A stretch of DNA of 64,000 bases. It comes from Clostridioides sp. ES-S-0010-02. Its GTDB lineage: Bacteria > Bacillota > Clostridia > Peptostreptococcales > Peptostreptococcaceae. The notes beneath the pieces are model-generated. The model ran no database searches and was not told where the DNA came from. It worked only from the letters and a program-made list of their open reading frames with translations. The stretch covers positions 3,093,317 through 3,157,316 of the forward strand of contig CP067345.1 in NCBI GenBank assembly GCA_020641055.1, given 5' to 3'. The position numbers and the translations under genes are program-made. Of the stretch, positions 1 to 8,502 are shown in pieces; within the stretch, counting starts at the first letter, position 1, and each line of letters begins with the position of its first letter.

Positions 1-767
1 TCAGCAATCTTTGGTAAAACTTCACATGCTCCTGGAGTACAGTCAAGTACTCTTCCTCCATGATTTGATACAACAATTGCATCTACACCTGCTTCAACTG
101 CCATTAACGCATCTTCTACAGTCATTATTCCCTTTAATATAAATGGTAATTTAGTAGATTTAACTAATTCTTTTATTTGGTCAACATTTTTAGGAAGTAC
201 CGGTTTTCCATGTAGTGATAAAGTTACTAAACCACAAGCATCTATATCAACTCCAACTGCAAACGCTCCAGCTTCTTCAGCCAATCTTATTTTTTTTATA
301 ATATTTTCATTGTCCCAAGGTTTAATAAATACAATTCCAGCACCATTATACTTTTTAACTACATCTAAATTTTCCATTAAAAATGCATCTACTGCTGTAT
401 CTCCAACCATTGCATAGATACCACTATTGACACATCCTGCAACTACTGGTTCTATGTAATCTCTTTCATTTATTTTTCCACCCATATTTAAAGTAGTTCC
501 TGTTACTGGAGCTGCAAATATAGGAGCACTCATTTTTTTTCCGAACATTTCTATAGATGTATCAGGATTTGAAACATCATGTATTACTCTCATATTTACT
601 TTTACTTTTTCTAAACTCTTGCTATTTTCTATAAAAGAAGAACCACTTCCTTTACCTCCCATACCAGGTACTTCACCTGCACAGACAACTCCATTACAAA
701 CTTTACAAACTTTACAACTTCCATTTAAATTTTCTCTAGCATTTTTTAATAGTTCATTATAATCCAT
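1..767 (-). CDS. FMN-dependent alpha-hydroxy-acid oxidising protein (partial, 3' end off window)
   Basis: About 255 N-terminal residues are visible; the gene runs off the left edge of the window. The start is an ATG at 767 preceded by a GGGGGATTAG Shine-Dalgarno. The reading frame gives a (beta/alpha)8 flavoenzyme of the glycolate oxidase/lactate oxidase/L-lactate dehydrogenase family. An SNHGGR motif lies near the visible end, preceded by a VEAGVDAIVV strand, and these are FMN-phosphate and substrate-binding elements of that family. Near residues 18-28 there is a CKVCKVCNGVVC cysteine cluster, which is unusual for aerobic family members and may suit an anaerobe. The exact hydroxy acid cannot be named from sequence. 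It precedes rnhB on the opposite side of a roughly 60-bp gap. Confidence 0.8.
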   Translation of the reverse strand, partial: MDYNELLKNARENLNGSCKVCKVCNGVVCAGEVPGMGGKGSGSSFIENSKSLEKVKVNMRVIHDVSNPDTSIEMFGKKMSAPIFAAPVTGTTLNMGGKINERDYIEPVVAGCVNSGIYAMVGDTAVDAFLMENLDVVKKYNGAGIVFIKPWDNENIIKKIRLAEEAGAFAVGVDIDACGLVTLSLHGKPVLPKNVDQIKELVKSTKLPFILKGIMTVEDALMAVEAGVDAIVVSNHGGRVLDCTPGACEVLPKIA

Positions 768-824
768 CTCTAATCCCCCATTAATTATAGTAATTTATAT
801 AATATATATTATATCATATTATGT

Positions 825-1592
825 TTATAGTATATTTTTCAAGAAGCTTTTTCTATGTATAGGAGTTATCCCATGTTTTTCAATAGCTTCATAGTGTTCT
901 TTTGTTCCATATCCCTTATGAGATTTAAATCCATATTCTGGATATACTCTATCATATTGATACATTATACTATCCCTAGTAACTTTCGCTAATATACTTG
1001 CTGCTGCTATTGATATAGATTTTGAATCTCCTTTTATAATTGGATTTTGAACTATATCAATTCCTGGTATTGTCGCTGCATCAACAAGTAAGTAATCTGG
1101 TGTTTGTTTTAAACAATTTATTGCTTTTTTCATTGCCATATACGTGGCATTTAATATGTTAAATTCATCTATTTCTTCGTTATTTACTATCCCTATTCCA
1201 TAATCTAATGCTTCTTTTTTTATTACTTCAAAAAGCTCATCTCTTTTTGCTTCACTTACTTTCTTAGAATCATTTACGCCTTCTATTTTTGTATTTTTCT
1301 TAAACACTACAACAGAAGCTACAACAGGACCTGCAAGTGGTCCTCTTCCAGCTTCATCAATTCCTCCAATATATAAATATCCTTTACTATATCCTTCATT
1401 TTCAAACGTATTTATGGTTTCTAATCTTTCTGCTTCTTTTCTAATATTATCTAGTTTCTTAGCAAGTTTTATAGCCAAACTTTGAACAGATTTTCTTTCG
1501 TCCACTCTTAATATTTCTATATATTCCATATACTTTTCAACTTCTAAAGCCTCAATTATTTCTTTAATCTCCCTCACACTCTTGTTCTGCAT
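825..1592 (-). CDS. rnhB: Ribonuclease HII
   Basis: 255 aa, the usual length for Firmicute RNase HII. It cleaves the RNA strand of RNA-DNA hybrids, removing misincorporated ribonucleotides and primers. The signature GIDEAGRGPLAGP sits at residues 77-89. The acidic catalytic residues are D79, E80, D171 (LLVDAA) and D189 (IKGDS), matching the DEDD set of E. coli RnhB (D16, E17, D108, D126). The first 60-70 residues are a helical extension found in Gram-positive members. The ATG at 1592 follows a GAGGGG Shine-Dalgarno. In many clostridia rnhB lies near rplS/rbgA; here nrdJ and two brnQ genes intervene, which suggests local rearrangement or insertion. Confidence 0.95.
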   Translation of the reverse strand: MQNKSVREIKEIIEALEVEKYMEYIEILRVDERKSVQSLAIKLAKKLDNIRKEAERLETINTFENEGYSKGYLYIGGIDEAGRGPLAGPVVASVVVFKKNTKIEGVNDSKKVSEAKRDELFEVIKKEALDYGIGIVNNEEIDEFNILNATYMAMKKAINCLKQTPDYLLVDAATIPGIDIVQNPIIKGDSKSISIAAASILAKVTRDSIMYQYDRVYPEYGFKSHKGYGTKEHYEAIEKHGITPIHRKSFLKNIL

Positions 1593-1663
1593 GCTATCCC
1601 CTCATCTTTCACCTGTAAAAATATTCTTCTCTTAAATATATTAAAAACTCACTAACTTAGAAT

Positions 1664-3856
1664 TTAATTGCATCCACTATATCCACATTTTAAACATATA
1701 CTACATCCACCTGTATGTGCTATTCCTTCACTACCACACTCAGGGCATACAAACTTTTCATCTTCTTCAAAATTTTTACTTTTTAATTCTTTGGCTTTTT
1801 CTTCTTTATTATCTTTTTCTTCTTTATTATTTTTATGAGACTCTTTTTTATTATCTTCTTTTTTGTTATTTTCTTTTTTATTATCTTCTTTTTTTTCATT
1901 TATTAAGATTCCACTCCTTTTGCATCCATCTCTAAATATTGTTACTCCCTTAAGACCAGCTTCCCATGCCTTAACATATATGTTGAAAACATCTTCAATT
2001 GTAGTTTCAAAAGGTATATTTATTGTAGATGATATAGAAGCATCAATATACTTTTGCCATACTTTTTGCATATTTATTCTTTCTTCATATCCTATATTCA
2101 TAGCAGTAACAAAAAAATCTGGTAAACATTCTTCATCTGTAATGCCTTTTTTATCCATATATTCTTTAACTATTGGAGTATATACTTTATAATACACATC
2201 TTCATCATGCAAACTTTCAGTTTTTCTTATATATGAAAGATTAAATATAGGTTCTATTCCTCCACTAATACCTATCATTGTAGATATAGAACCTGTAGGA
2301 GGTATAGTTAAAAGTTGTGAGTTTCTAAGCCCATACTTTTCAACCATCTCTTTAATATCATCATTTAGGTTTTCTATAAAGAATCTAGATTTAGAAATAT
2401 TTTCATATTTATACTCACTAAATGTGCCATATTCTTTAGCAATCAAAGCTGATTGTTTTACAGCTTCGTTAAGCATAGTTTTACCAATTAAATCACACAA
2501 TTCTAAAGATTTATCAGAACCATATCTTATCCCCATCTTTATAAGCATGTCAGCAATACCCATTACACCTAATCCTATTTGTCTATATTTATAGACACTA
2601 TCCCTTTGTTCTTGTAATGGATGTAAATTTAATCCCTCATCTAATACATCATTTAAAGCTACCACAGCTTCTCTAACACAAGATTTTAACTTATTAATAT
2701 CAAAGGTAGCATGTTCCCCAAATGGTTGTATTACAAACTCTGATAAGTTTATTGAGCCAAGCAAACAGCTTCCTCCACTTGGAAGTGGCTCTTCTGCACA
2801 AGGATTTACACCTGAAAAACAAAAAGACTTATCTTCACTCATAAGGTTATATGTTTTTATTTTGTCCCAAAATAATATTCCTGGTTCTGCATAATCCCAG
2901 TTATTTTTAACAAACTTATTAAACAAATCATATGCATTTACTATTTTGACTATTTTTTCTCCAGTAGTTTCAACTTCAAAAGTACAATTATACAGCTTTT
3001 TTTCCTTTACAGCTTGCATAAACTCATCTGTTACTCTTACAGAAATATTTGCTTTAGTAACCTTCTCCAAATCAGTTTTTATATCTATAAATTCCTCTAT
3101 TTCTGGATGATTTACATCCATAGAAATCATAAGAGCTCCTCTTCTACCTCTTTGACCAATCAAACCTGTCGTCATGCTATAAAGTTCCATAAAAGACACT
3201 GCTCCAGTTGTATATTTTGCAGCATTATTTACTTTTGCACCTTTGGGTCTTAATTTTGAAATATCAATTCCAACCCCTCCACCATAACTAAAAGTTCTAG
3301 CAAGTTTTTTTGCAGTGTCAAAAATATCTTCTATACTGTCTTTTGGTGGCTCTATTACATAACAATTAGAGTAAGTTACTTTTTTACCTTCTTTATGTAA
3401 ACCTCTATTTGCTAAAATTCTACCTGCAAATAAAAATCTCTTTTGTCTTATTAACTTTGATATTCTTGGACTATTATTTGAAATTCTCTTTATCCATTCA
3501 TCAAAACTTTCTCCATCGTGTCTATACTTATTTTTCCATATTGATTTTTGTAATTCATCAAACTCCCAAGCCTTATGTCTTATTTCTGAACGTCTTTCTC
3601 TATATAATATGTAGTGTTTTGCTATATCTTTTCTATTTGATTCCATAAGTAATACTTCAACTATATCTTGGATTTCTTCTACAGATAAACATTTTTCCAT
3701 AGAATTATAATCATTAGCAATTTTTCTTGATATATCATATGCTAAATCTCTATCTACTCCACCTTCACTATTTATACTAGCTTTATAGACAGCATCTTCA
3801 ATCTTACTTTTACTAAAAAGTTCTTTTGTCCCATCTCTTTTTATTATGTACTTCAT
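1664..3856 (-). CDS. nrdJ: Adenosylcobalamin-dependent ribonucleoside-diphosphate reductase (class II)
   Basis: 730 aa. It reduces ribonucleotides to deoxyribonucleotides using a thiyl radical generated from adenosylcobalamin, which works without oxygen. Residues 1-90 resemble an ATP-cone allosteric domain (IIKRDGTKELFSKSKI). The catalytic barrel contains YSNCYV, NPCAEEPLPSGG with the presumed thiyl cysteine, and PPTGSIS, all typical of class II enzymes. A lysine/glutamate/asparagine-rich linker of about 40 residues (near 655-695) leads to a C-terminal cysteine cluster (CPECG...CSICLKCGYSGC) likely to shuttle disulfides. No cobalamin riboswitch is visible upstream. The gene stands alone, with 536 bp before the next gene. 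Confidence 0.94.
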   Translation of the reverse strand: MKYIIKRDGTKELFSKSKIEDAVYKASINSEGGVDRDLAYDISRKIANDYNSMEKCLSVEEIQDIVEVLLMESNRKDIAKHYILYRERRSEIRHKAWEFDELQKSIWKNKYRHDGESFDEWIKRISNNSPRISKLIRQKRFLFAGRILANRGLHKEGKKVTYSNCYVIEPPKDSIEDIFDTAKKLARTFSYGGGVGIDISKLRPKGAKVNNAAKYTTGAVSFMELYSMTTGLIGQRGRRGALMISMDVNHPEIEEFIDIKTDLEKVTKANISVRVTDEFMQAVKEKKLYNCTFEVETTGEKIVKIVNAYDLFNKFVKNNWDYAEPGILFWDKIKTYNLMSEDKSFCFSGVNPCAEEPLPSGGSCLLGSINLSEFVIQPFGEHATFDINKLKSCVREAVVALNDVLDEGLNLHPLQEQRDSVYKYRQIGLGVMGIADMLIKMGIRYGSDKSLELCDLIGKTMLNEAVKQSALIAKEYGTFSEYKYENISKSRFFIENLNDDIKEMVEKYGLRNSQLLTIPPTGSISTMIGISGGIEPIFNLSYIRKTESLHDEDVYYKVYTPIVKEYMDKKGITDEECLPDFFVTAMNIGYEERINMQKVWQKYIDASISSTINIPFETTIEDVFNIYVKAWEAGLKGVTIFRDGCKRSGILINEKKEDNKKENNKKEDNKKESHKNNKEEKDNKEEKAKELKSKNFEEDEKFVCPECGSEGIAHTGGCSICLKCGYSGCN
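1790..1905 (-). repeat. Low-complexity K/E/N-coding repeat inside nrdJ
   Basis: This stretch is made of repeated ttattatcttc/tttttt blocks and encodes the KKEDNKKENNKKEDN type of linker in NrdJ between the catalytic domain and the C-terminal cysteine tail. The units are imperfect multiples of about 15-18 bp, so it could vary in length between strains by slippage without breaking the frame. Confidence 0.7.
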
Positions 3857-4074
3857 TTTTAGACCTCCAATAAATTAGTATTACATTAATACACCTATTA
3901 GTTGTAATTCTAAACAAACTTTTTTCTATATTTGCATGTTTTCATATTAATTATCTTACACAATATATATTATACTATTTTATATTCAATATAACACGCT
4001 TTATAGTTTTCTCAATTAAGTAAATGAATTTTTTATATTCTAAATATCTTCTATTAAAAACTTAAAAATAACAT

Positions 4075-4122
4075 AAAAAAGTATATAAAAGTGTAATTAT
4101 ACTCTTATATACTTTATTTTTT
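4075..4122. terminator. Symmetric hairpin with U-tracts on both sides
   Basis: AAGTATATAAAAGTGTA pairs with ATACTCTTATATACTT across a three-base loop, with A-runs on the left and T-runs on the right. It could therefore terminate transcription in either direction. No + strand gene ends here, so it most likely acts as a backup terminator between brnQ and nrdJ. Confidence 0.6.
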
Positions 4123-4322
4123 TATAAATTTCATCCTTATTGTTCCATTATTTTCCATTGAAATTATTAATAAATTCTTTATATTTTCCATACAAATATG
4201 CTACATCCCATAAATATTATTTGTAAATATATATAACAAAATTCAACCTAACAATAATCTATCTTTAATCTACTTAATTTAATATCCATTTACATATAAA
4301 TACATATAAAGTTTTACATATC

Positions 4323-4371
4323 AAAAAGGAATTGCCTCCTAAATGATTTTAATCACTTTAAGGCAATTCCT
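4323..4371 (-). terminator. Rho-independent terminator of the downstream brnQ
   Basis: Stem AGGAATTGCCT/AGGCAATTCCT, loop about 23 bases, followed on the minus strand by TTTTTGA. It lies 22 bases after the brnQ stop codon. Confidence 0.85.
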
Positions 4372-4392
4372 ATATGTATGAATTATTCTTTA

Positions 4393-5688
4393 TTATTGTA
4401 CAGCTTTACTACTTTGAGATGGAATAAAGTTTCCTATTATCCCTGCTATTACAACTGGAACTACCCAGTTAAATCCTAATGAAGCTAGTGGTAAGCTATT
4501 AACTAAAGGTATATTTATACCAAAGCTTGTTGCAACTGTTAATACACTTACTAACAATGCCATATATGCAGCGCATTTAAATACGTTATCATTTTTAATT
4601 TTATTACTAAATAATGCTAGTATAACTAGAGTTATAGTTGCTGGATATACCATACTTAATATAGGAGAAGAGAATTTTATTATTGTACTTACTCCAAAGT
4701 TTGATATGATTGCACTAAATACACAAACTACTATAACTATATGCTCATATTTTAATTTTCCATCTGTAAGTGTTGAGAAATATTGACCTGCTGCTGAAGA
4801 AAGACCTATAGCTGTTGTTAAACATGCTAATGCAACTATAATAGCCAATAGAATTTTACCTGTATTTCCAAGTAATGATGCTGTTATTGAAACTATTAAA
4901 GCTGTTTGTTGAACATCTTGTCCATATATCTTAGATACAGTTGCTCCAAGGTAACATAGTCCACCATAAACTAGTGCCATACCTATTACCGCTATAACAC
5001 CTGCACTTACTGTAGCTTTCATCTTTTCTTTTTCACCTGTATAACCTTTAGCTATTACTGACATGATTATAATTGATGCAAATACACTAGCTGCCAATGC
5101 ATCCATTGTTTGATATCCTTGAGTTATACCTTCTGCAAATACATTTTGTATTAAAGAAGTATCTCTTATGTCTCCTAGTGGAGATACAATACCTTTAACT
5201 ATTAATACTGCTAAAGCTATAAGTAAAGCTGGAGTTAAAATTGATCCAACTATATCTACAACTTTTGATGGTCTTATTGTTAAAACCAATACTATAGCAA
5301 AGAATACTATAGAGAATATTACTGGGCTTATTCCTGAACCTATTGTAGGTAATATACCCATTTCATAAGTTGTTGCTGCTGTTCTAGGTATTGCCAAAAG
5401 TGGCCCTATACAGATTACCATTGCACATCCTAATACAATACTTAATCCTTTACCAGCTCTTGAAAACATTTTTGATGTGTCCCCATTAAACTTAGTTGCT
5501 GCTATAACTGCTAATAATGCCAAACCACCATCTGCGAAAAGGAATCCTATGAAAGCTACTAGCCAGCTACCTCCGGATAAAACTCCTAGATATGGAGGGA
5601 ATATTAAGTTCCCAGCACCAAAAAACATTGCAAATAGTGCAAATCCAATTACAATTACATCTTTAAACTTGATTTGTTTCTCACCCAT
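4393..5688 (-). CDS. brnQ: Branched-chain amino-acid carrier BrnQ (copy 1)
   Basis: 431 aa, highly hydrophobic, with about 12 predicted membrane helices; it belongs to the LIVCS family of cation-coupled leucine/isoleucine/valine importers. The N-terminal GFALFAMFFGAGNLIFPPYL stretch and the GYQTMDALAA segment are hallmarks of BrnQ. It is closely similar along its whole length to the gene at 6821-8113, so the two are tandem paralogues, but a 1.1-kb spacer with separate promoters and terminators separates them. Branched-chain amino acids feed Stickland fermentation and signal through CodY, so CodY control would be expected. Two sigma-A promoters and a short leader frame lie upstream (see separate entries). 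Confidence 0.93.
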   Translation of the reverse strand: MGEKQIKFKDVIVIGFALFAMFFGAGNLIFPPYLGVLSGGSWLVAFIGFLFADGGLALLAVIAATKFNGDTSKMFSRAGKGLSIVLGCAMVICIGPLLAIPRTAATTYEMGILPTIGSGISPVIFSIVFFAIVLVLTIRPSKVVDIVGSILTPALLIALAVLIVKGIVSPLGDIRDTSLIQNVFAEGITQGYQTMDALAASVFASIIIMSVIAKGYTGEKEKMKATVSAGVIAVIGMALVYGGLCYLGATVSKIYGQDVQQTALIVSITASLLGNTGKILLAIIVALACLTTAIGLSSAAGQYFSTLTDGKLKYEHIVIVVCVFSAIISNFGVSTIIKFSSPILSMVYPATITLVILALFSNKIKNDNVFKCAAYMALLVSVLTVATSFGINIPLVNSLPLASLGFNWVVPVVIAGIIGNFIPSQSSKAVQ

Positions 5689-5790
5689 TTAAAGCACCCC
5701 CATTTGAATTTTACTACTTTTTATTACATTTTACCAAAAAATAAGTCCAATCTCTTCTTAAATGAAAACCTTTTGACGAGATTTTATTTA

Positions 5791-5819
5791 ATTATACATT
5801 TTTGACTTAAACTTGTCAA
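5791..5819 (-). promoter_or_regulatory. Consensus sigma-A promoter, proximal, for brnQ copy 1
   Basis: On the minus strand TTGACA (5819-5814), a 17-base spacer, then TATAAT (5796-5791): both hexamers are perfect. The predicted transcription start is near 5784, giving a leader of roughly 95 nt. Confidence 0.75.
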
Positions 5820-5957
5820 TTATGTTTCATAATTTATAAAATCTTCGCAATATTTAGTACAACTTTCTTAATTAAATAAAATTAACATGTATACTTTAAA
5901 CATATATGCTTTTTTTATTTTTATTTAATTTTTCTTGACAAAATTAAAACTTTTAAA

Positions 5958-6038
5958 TCATCTTAATTGTGCGACTTTTTCAATTATTTGCATTATTTCC
6001 AATTTATATTGCTTTATAGACAATATTAATGTATACAT
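5958..6038 (-). CDS. Putative 26-aa leader peptide upstream of brnQ copy 1
   Basis: ATG at 6038, 26 codons, TGA at 5958-5960. An AAAGGAGAGTG Shine-Dalgarno ends 4-5 bases before the ATG, and the frame sits about 55 nt after the predicted start of the distal promoter. Ten of 26 residues are Leu, Ile or Val, including an Ile-Ile pair and a Leu-Ile-Leu run near the N-terminus. This fits a leader peptide that senses branched-chain aminoacyl-tRNA, but AT-rich DNA also yields Ile/Leu codons by chance. No convincing terminator follows, so attenuation is only inferred. Confidence 0.4.
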   Translation of the reverse strand: MYTLILSIKQYKLEIMQIIEKVAQLR

Positions 6039-6101
6039 CACTCTCCTTTTTGTTTTGTATAATCTTTTAATTTCAATTTAAATTTTAAATATTTTGTGTT
6101 T

Positions 6102-6130
6102 ATTATATAATCTGAAAAAAAAGCAGTCAA
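6102..6130 (-). promoter_or_regulatory. Sigma-A promoter, distal, ahead of the leader peptide
   Basis: On the minus strand TTGACT (6130-6125), a 17-base spacer, then TATAAT (6107-6102). The predicted start is near 6095, about 400 nt upstream of the brnQ start codon. Confidence 0.65.
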
Positions 6131-6149
6131 TATGATTTTTAATTTTTTT

Positions 6150-6162
6150 AATTTTCAAAATT
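6150..6162. promoter_or_regulatory. CodY-like box upstream of brnQ copy 1
   Basis: AATTTTCAAAATT is a near-palindrome that resembles the CodY consensus AATTTTCWGAAAATT with two central bases missing. It lies about 20 bp upstream of the distal -35. Weak by itself; supported mainly by the similar box at the other brnQ. Confidence 0.35.
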
Positions 6163-6730
6163 ATGATACTTAGAAAATCGTTTTCCTTTTGTCATAACTT
6201 CTATTTACGTTAATTCTTGTAGTATTTTGTATTTATTTTGCTAAATTCACTATTAATTTTACGTAATTCCAATTCTACACTTATAGACTTTTTACTTGCT
6301 AGAGTGCTTCCAAATCATTTTTTCTGAAAATTTTTTATTATGATTTGTTGATTTATTTTTCTTCATAGAAACTATATTATAAGTTCCAACTTGTTAAAAC
6401 TTTGCAGTTGCTAGTATTCATCTTAGTTTACTTATTTTTTAGAATTTACTAAATAATCTTAATATAATCCAATTAAAAAACAATTTAGTAATTTACATAA
6501 GTTATTTATATGTTCAAATGCCTTAAATTTTATTTTATTATTTTATTATTGTCACAATTTTATTTATATAATATTTTTGTAAAAGTCAACTAATACACAT
6601 ATCTGAACTTCTAATATTCCTTTAAATAGCTTTTATAAATACTCATTATTGTTAAAAAATAAACATTATTTTTTTTTAATACTTCTAGCTAATTTTTACT
6701 ATATTAAATGCAAATAATTAGTATATACTC

Positions 6731-6786
6731 AAAAATAAAAAGAGTTATCTATATAAATAGTTTCATTTATTATAGATAACTCTTTT
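6731..6786 (-). terminator. Rho-independent terminator of brnQ copy 2
   Basis: Stem AGAGTTATCTATA/TATAGATAACTCT (13 bp), followed on the minus strand by TTTTTATTTTT. It lies just downstream of the stop codon at 6821. Confidence 0.88.
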
Positions 6787-6820
6787 ATTTTCAGATGCTT
6801 ATATTTCAATTAAATAAGTT

Positions 6821-8113
6821 TTAATTTGTACCAAGTGTATTAGATTGACTCTTTGATGGTATAAAATTACCAATTATTCCAGCTATTATAACTGGAACTA
6901 CCCAGTTAAATCCTAATGTATGAAGAGGTAAAGAATTTACTACTGGAACGCTTACTCCATAACTAGATATAACTGTTAATATACTTACAAGCAATGACAT
7001 ATATACTGCTCCTTTGTATACATTATCATTCTTAATTTTTTCATTAAAGAAAGCCAATATTATTAAAACAATTGATGGTGGATAAACTATACTTAGTATA
7101 GGAGATGCTATCTTTATTATAGTTCCAACACCAAAAGATGCTACTACTGCACTGAATACAGATACGGCTAATACTATTTTTTCATAACTTAACTTACCTT
7201 TTGTAAGTCTAGAAAAATATTGCCCTGTTGCAGATGTAAGACCTATAGATGTAGTTAAACATGCTAGAGATACAACTATTGCTAAAATAACTTTTCCAAC
7301 ATTTCCAAGTAATCCTTGTGTTATATTTACTATTACTTGTGATTGTACTGCATCTGTTCCATACATTGTTGATACAGTTGCTCCAAGGAAACACAATCCA
7401 CCATAAACTAGTGCCAATCCTCCACAAGCAAGAATACCTGCTTTACCAATCATCTTTAACTTTTCACTAATACTAGTATATCCTTTTTCATTTAGAGATA
7501 CTATCAGTACTGATGCAAGTGCTATTGCTGCAAATGCATCCATTGTCTGGTAACCTTGACCAATACCTTCTGCAAATACATTAGGTATCATAGGTTTATC
7601 TATTACCTCTCCAAGAGGAGATATAACACCTTTTATAATTATAAATGCTAAAGCTATTAGAAGAGCTGGAGTTAAAAACTGTCCAACTATATCTACGACC
7701 TTAGATGGTCTTACTGTTAATACATATGATATCGCAAAATAAACTATACAGAATAATAACACTGGAATTGAGCTTCCAAATAAAGGCATCATACCCATCT
7801 CATAAGTTGTTGCACCTGTTCTTGGTATAGCTAAGAATGGTCCTATACATAAAATATCTACACAACCTATAAGAATTCCCAATTTCATACCACATCTTTT
7901 AAACATTTCTACTACGTTTCCATCGAATTTAGCTGTAGCCATTACTGCTAGAAGTGCCAAACCAGCATCGGCAAATGTAAATCCTAAGAAGGCAATTAAC
8001 CATTCTGGACCTGTAATTATTCCCAAGTATGGTGGAAATATTAAGTTACCTGCTCCAAAGAACATTGCGAATAATGCAAATCCAAATACTATTACATCTT
8101 TGGTCTTACCCAT
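6821..8113 (-). CDS. brnQ: Branched-chain amino-acid carrier BrnQ (copy 2)
   Basis: 430 aa, the same fold and length as copy 1, with FGFALFAMFFGAGNLIFPPY at the N-terminus, GYQTMDAFAA mid-protein and the shared C-terminal GFNWVVPVIIAGIIGNFIPS. It is an inner-membrane importer for leucine, isoleucine or valine. The start ATG follows an AAAAAGGGGGATT Shine-Dalgarno. It is monocistronic: its own promoter lies about 150 nt upstream and its own terminator follows. Divergence between the two copies is spread through the protein, which suggests an old duplication with possibly different substrate preference. Confidence 0.93.
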   Translation of the reverse strand: MGKTKDVIVFGFALFAMFFGAGNLIFPPYLGIITGPEWLIAFLGFTFADAGLALLAVMATAKFDGNVVEMFKRCGMKLGILIGCVDILCIGPFLAIPRTGATTYEMGMMPLFGSSIPVLLFCIVYFAISYVLTVRPSKVVDIVGQFLTPALLIALAFIIIKGVISPLGEVIDKPMIPNVFAEGIGQGYQTMDAFAAIALASVLIVSLNEKGYTSISEKLKMIGKAGILACGGLALVYGGLCFLGATVSTMYGTDAVQSQVIVNITQGLLGNVGKVILAIVVSLACLTTSIGLTSATGQYFSRLTKGKLSYEKIVLAVSVFSAVVASFGVGTIIKIASPILSIVYPPSIVLIILAFFNEKIKNDNVYKGAVYMSLLVSILTVISSYGVSVPVVNSLPLHTLGFNWVVPVIIAGIIGNFIPSKSQSNTLGTN

Positions 8114-8266
8114 TATAAAATCCCCCTTTTTAACCTTATTAAATTAACAAAATTTCTCAATTGTTCACGTTTGCATAAATAAATTAACTAAAACAATAAG
8201 AATCTATTATTAAATTAATAAAATTAAATAAATTAAATTTTTAATATATTGTATTTATTTGTGCTT

Positions 8267-8296
8267 ATTATATATTATATGAAACAAGCACGTCAA
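8267..8296 (-). promoter_or_regulatory. Sigma-A promoter of brnQ copy 2
   Basis: Minus strand TTGACG (8296-8291), an 18-base spacer, TATAAT (8272-8267). Predicted start near 8260. Confidence 0.65.
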
Positions 8297-8329
8297 TATA
8301 CCAAAATTGCAAATTATCATACTGATTTT

Positions 8330-8344
8330 AATTTTCAAAAAATT
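8330..8344. promoter_or_regulatory. CodY-like box upstream of brnQ copy 2
   Basis: AATTTTCAAAAAATT matches the 15-base CodY consensus AATTTTCWGAAAATT at 14 positions. It lies about 34 bp upstream of the -35. CodY control of branched-chain amino-acid transporters is well established in Firmicutes; binding here is inferred. Confidence 0.5.
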
Positions 8345-8434
8345 AGGTATATTTGTCTTAAATTAATATTTTTGAAAGTTTTCTAATCTAATTTATACTT
8401 TCATGTGACAATTTTTGTCTATATTTCAGAAAAG

Positions 8435-8466
8435 AAAAAAAACCTTTTAAAAAAAGGTTTTTTTTT
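8435..8466. terminator. Terminator of rbgA
   Basis: AAAAAAACCTTTT/AAAAAGGTTTTTTTT hairpin with U-tracts in both directions. It lies about 37 bases after the rbgA stop codon. Confidence 0.8.
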
Positions 8467-8502
8467 ACTTATAATATTAATTTTTTAACCCAGCTTTAAA
8501 AT

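Larger units (their letters stand above)
3857..4392. other. Intergenic region upstream of nrdJ
   Basis: 536 bp, very AT-rich. It holds the nrdJ promoter region and leader on the left, a symmetric hairpin near 4075-4122, and the brnQ terminator at 4323-4371. I see no open frame with a Shine-Dalgarno and no cobalamin or T-box riboswitch. Confidence 0.6.
5689..6820. other. 1.1-kb AT-rich spacer between the two brnQ genes
   Basis: It holds, reading on the minus strand: a terminator for the upstream brnQ copy (6731-6786), a CodY-like box (6150-6162), a sigma-A promoter (6102-6130), a short leader frame (5958-6038), a second consensus promoter (5791-5819) and the copy-1 leader. About 550 bp between 6170 and 6720 shows nothing recognisable beyond low-complexity A/T sequence. 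Confidence 0.6.
8114..8502. other. Leader and promoter region of brnQ copy 2
   Basis: 389 bp: an untranslated leader of about 147 nt, a sigma-A promoter (8267-8296), a CodY-like box (8330-8344) and the rbgA terminator (8435-8466). No leader peptide like that of copy 1 was found. Confidence 0.6.

Noticed and set aside
3958-3993. Possible NrdR boxes upstream of nrdJ
   Set aside because: ACACAATATATATTAT resembles half of the NrdR consensus, but the second CAATATA is 26 bp away rather than 31-32 and lacks the other half.
5689-6820. T-box riboswitch upstream of brnQ
   Set aside because: No GGTGG/CCACC T-box core or GC-rich antiterminator stem is present on the minus strand.
4393-8113. The two brnQ genes as a recent tandem duplication or DNA repeat
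   Set aside because: They share motifs but diverge throughout at the nucleotide level and have separate terminators, so this is an old paralogue pair.
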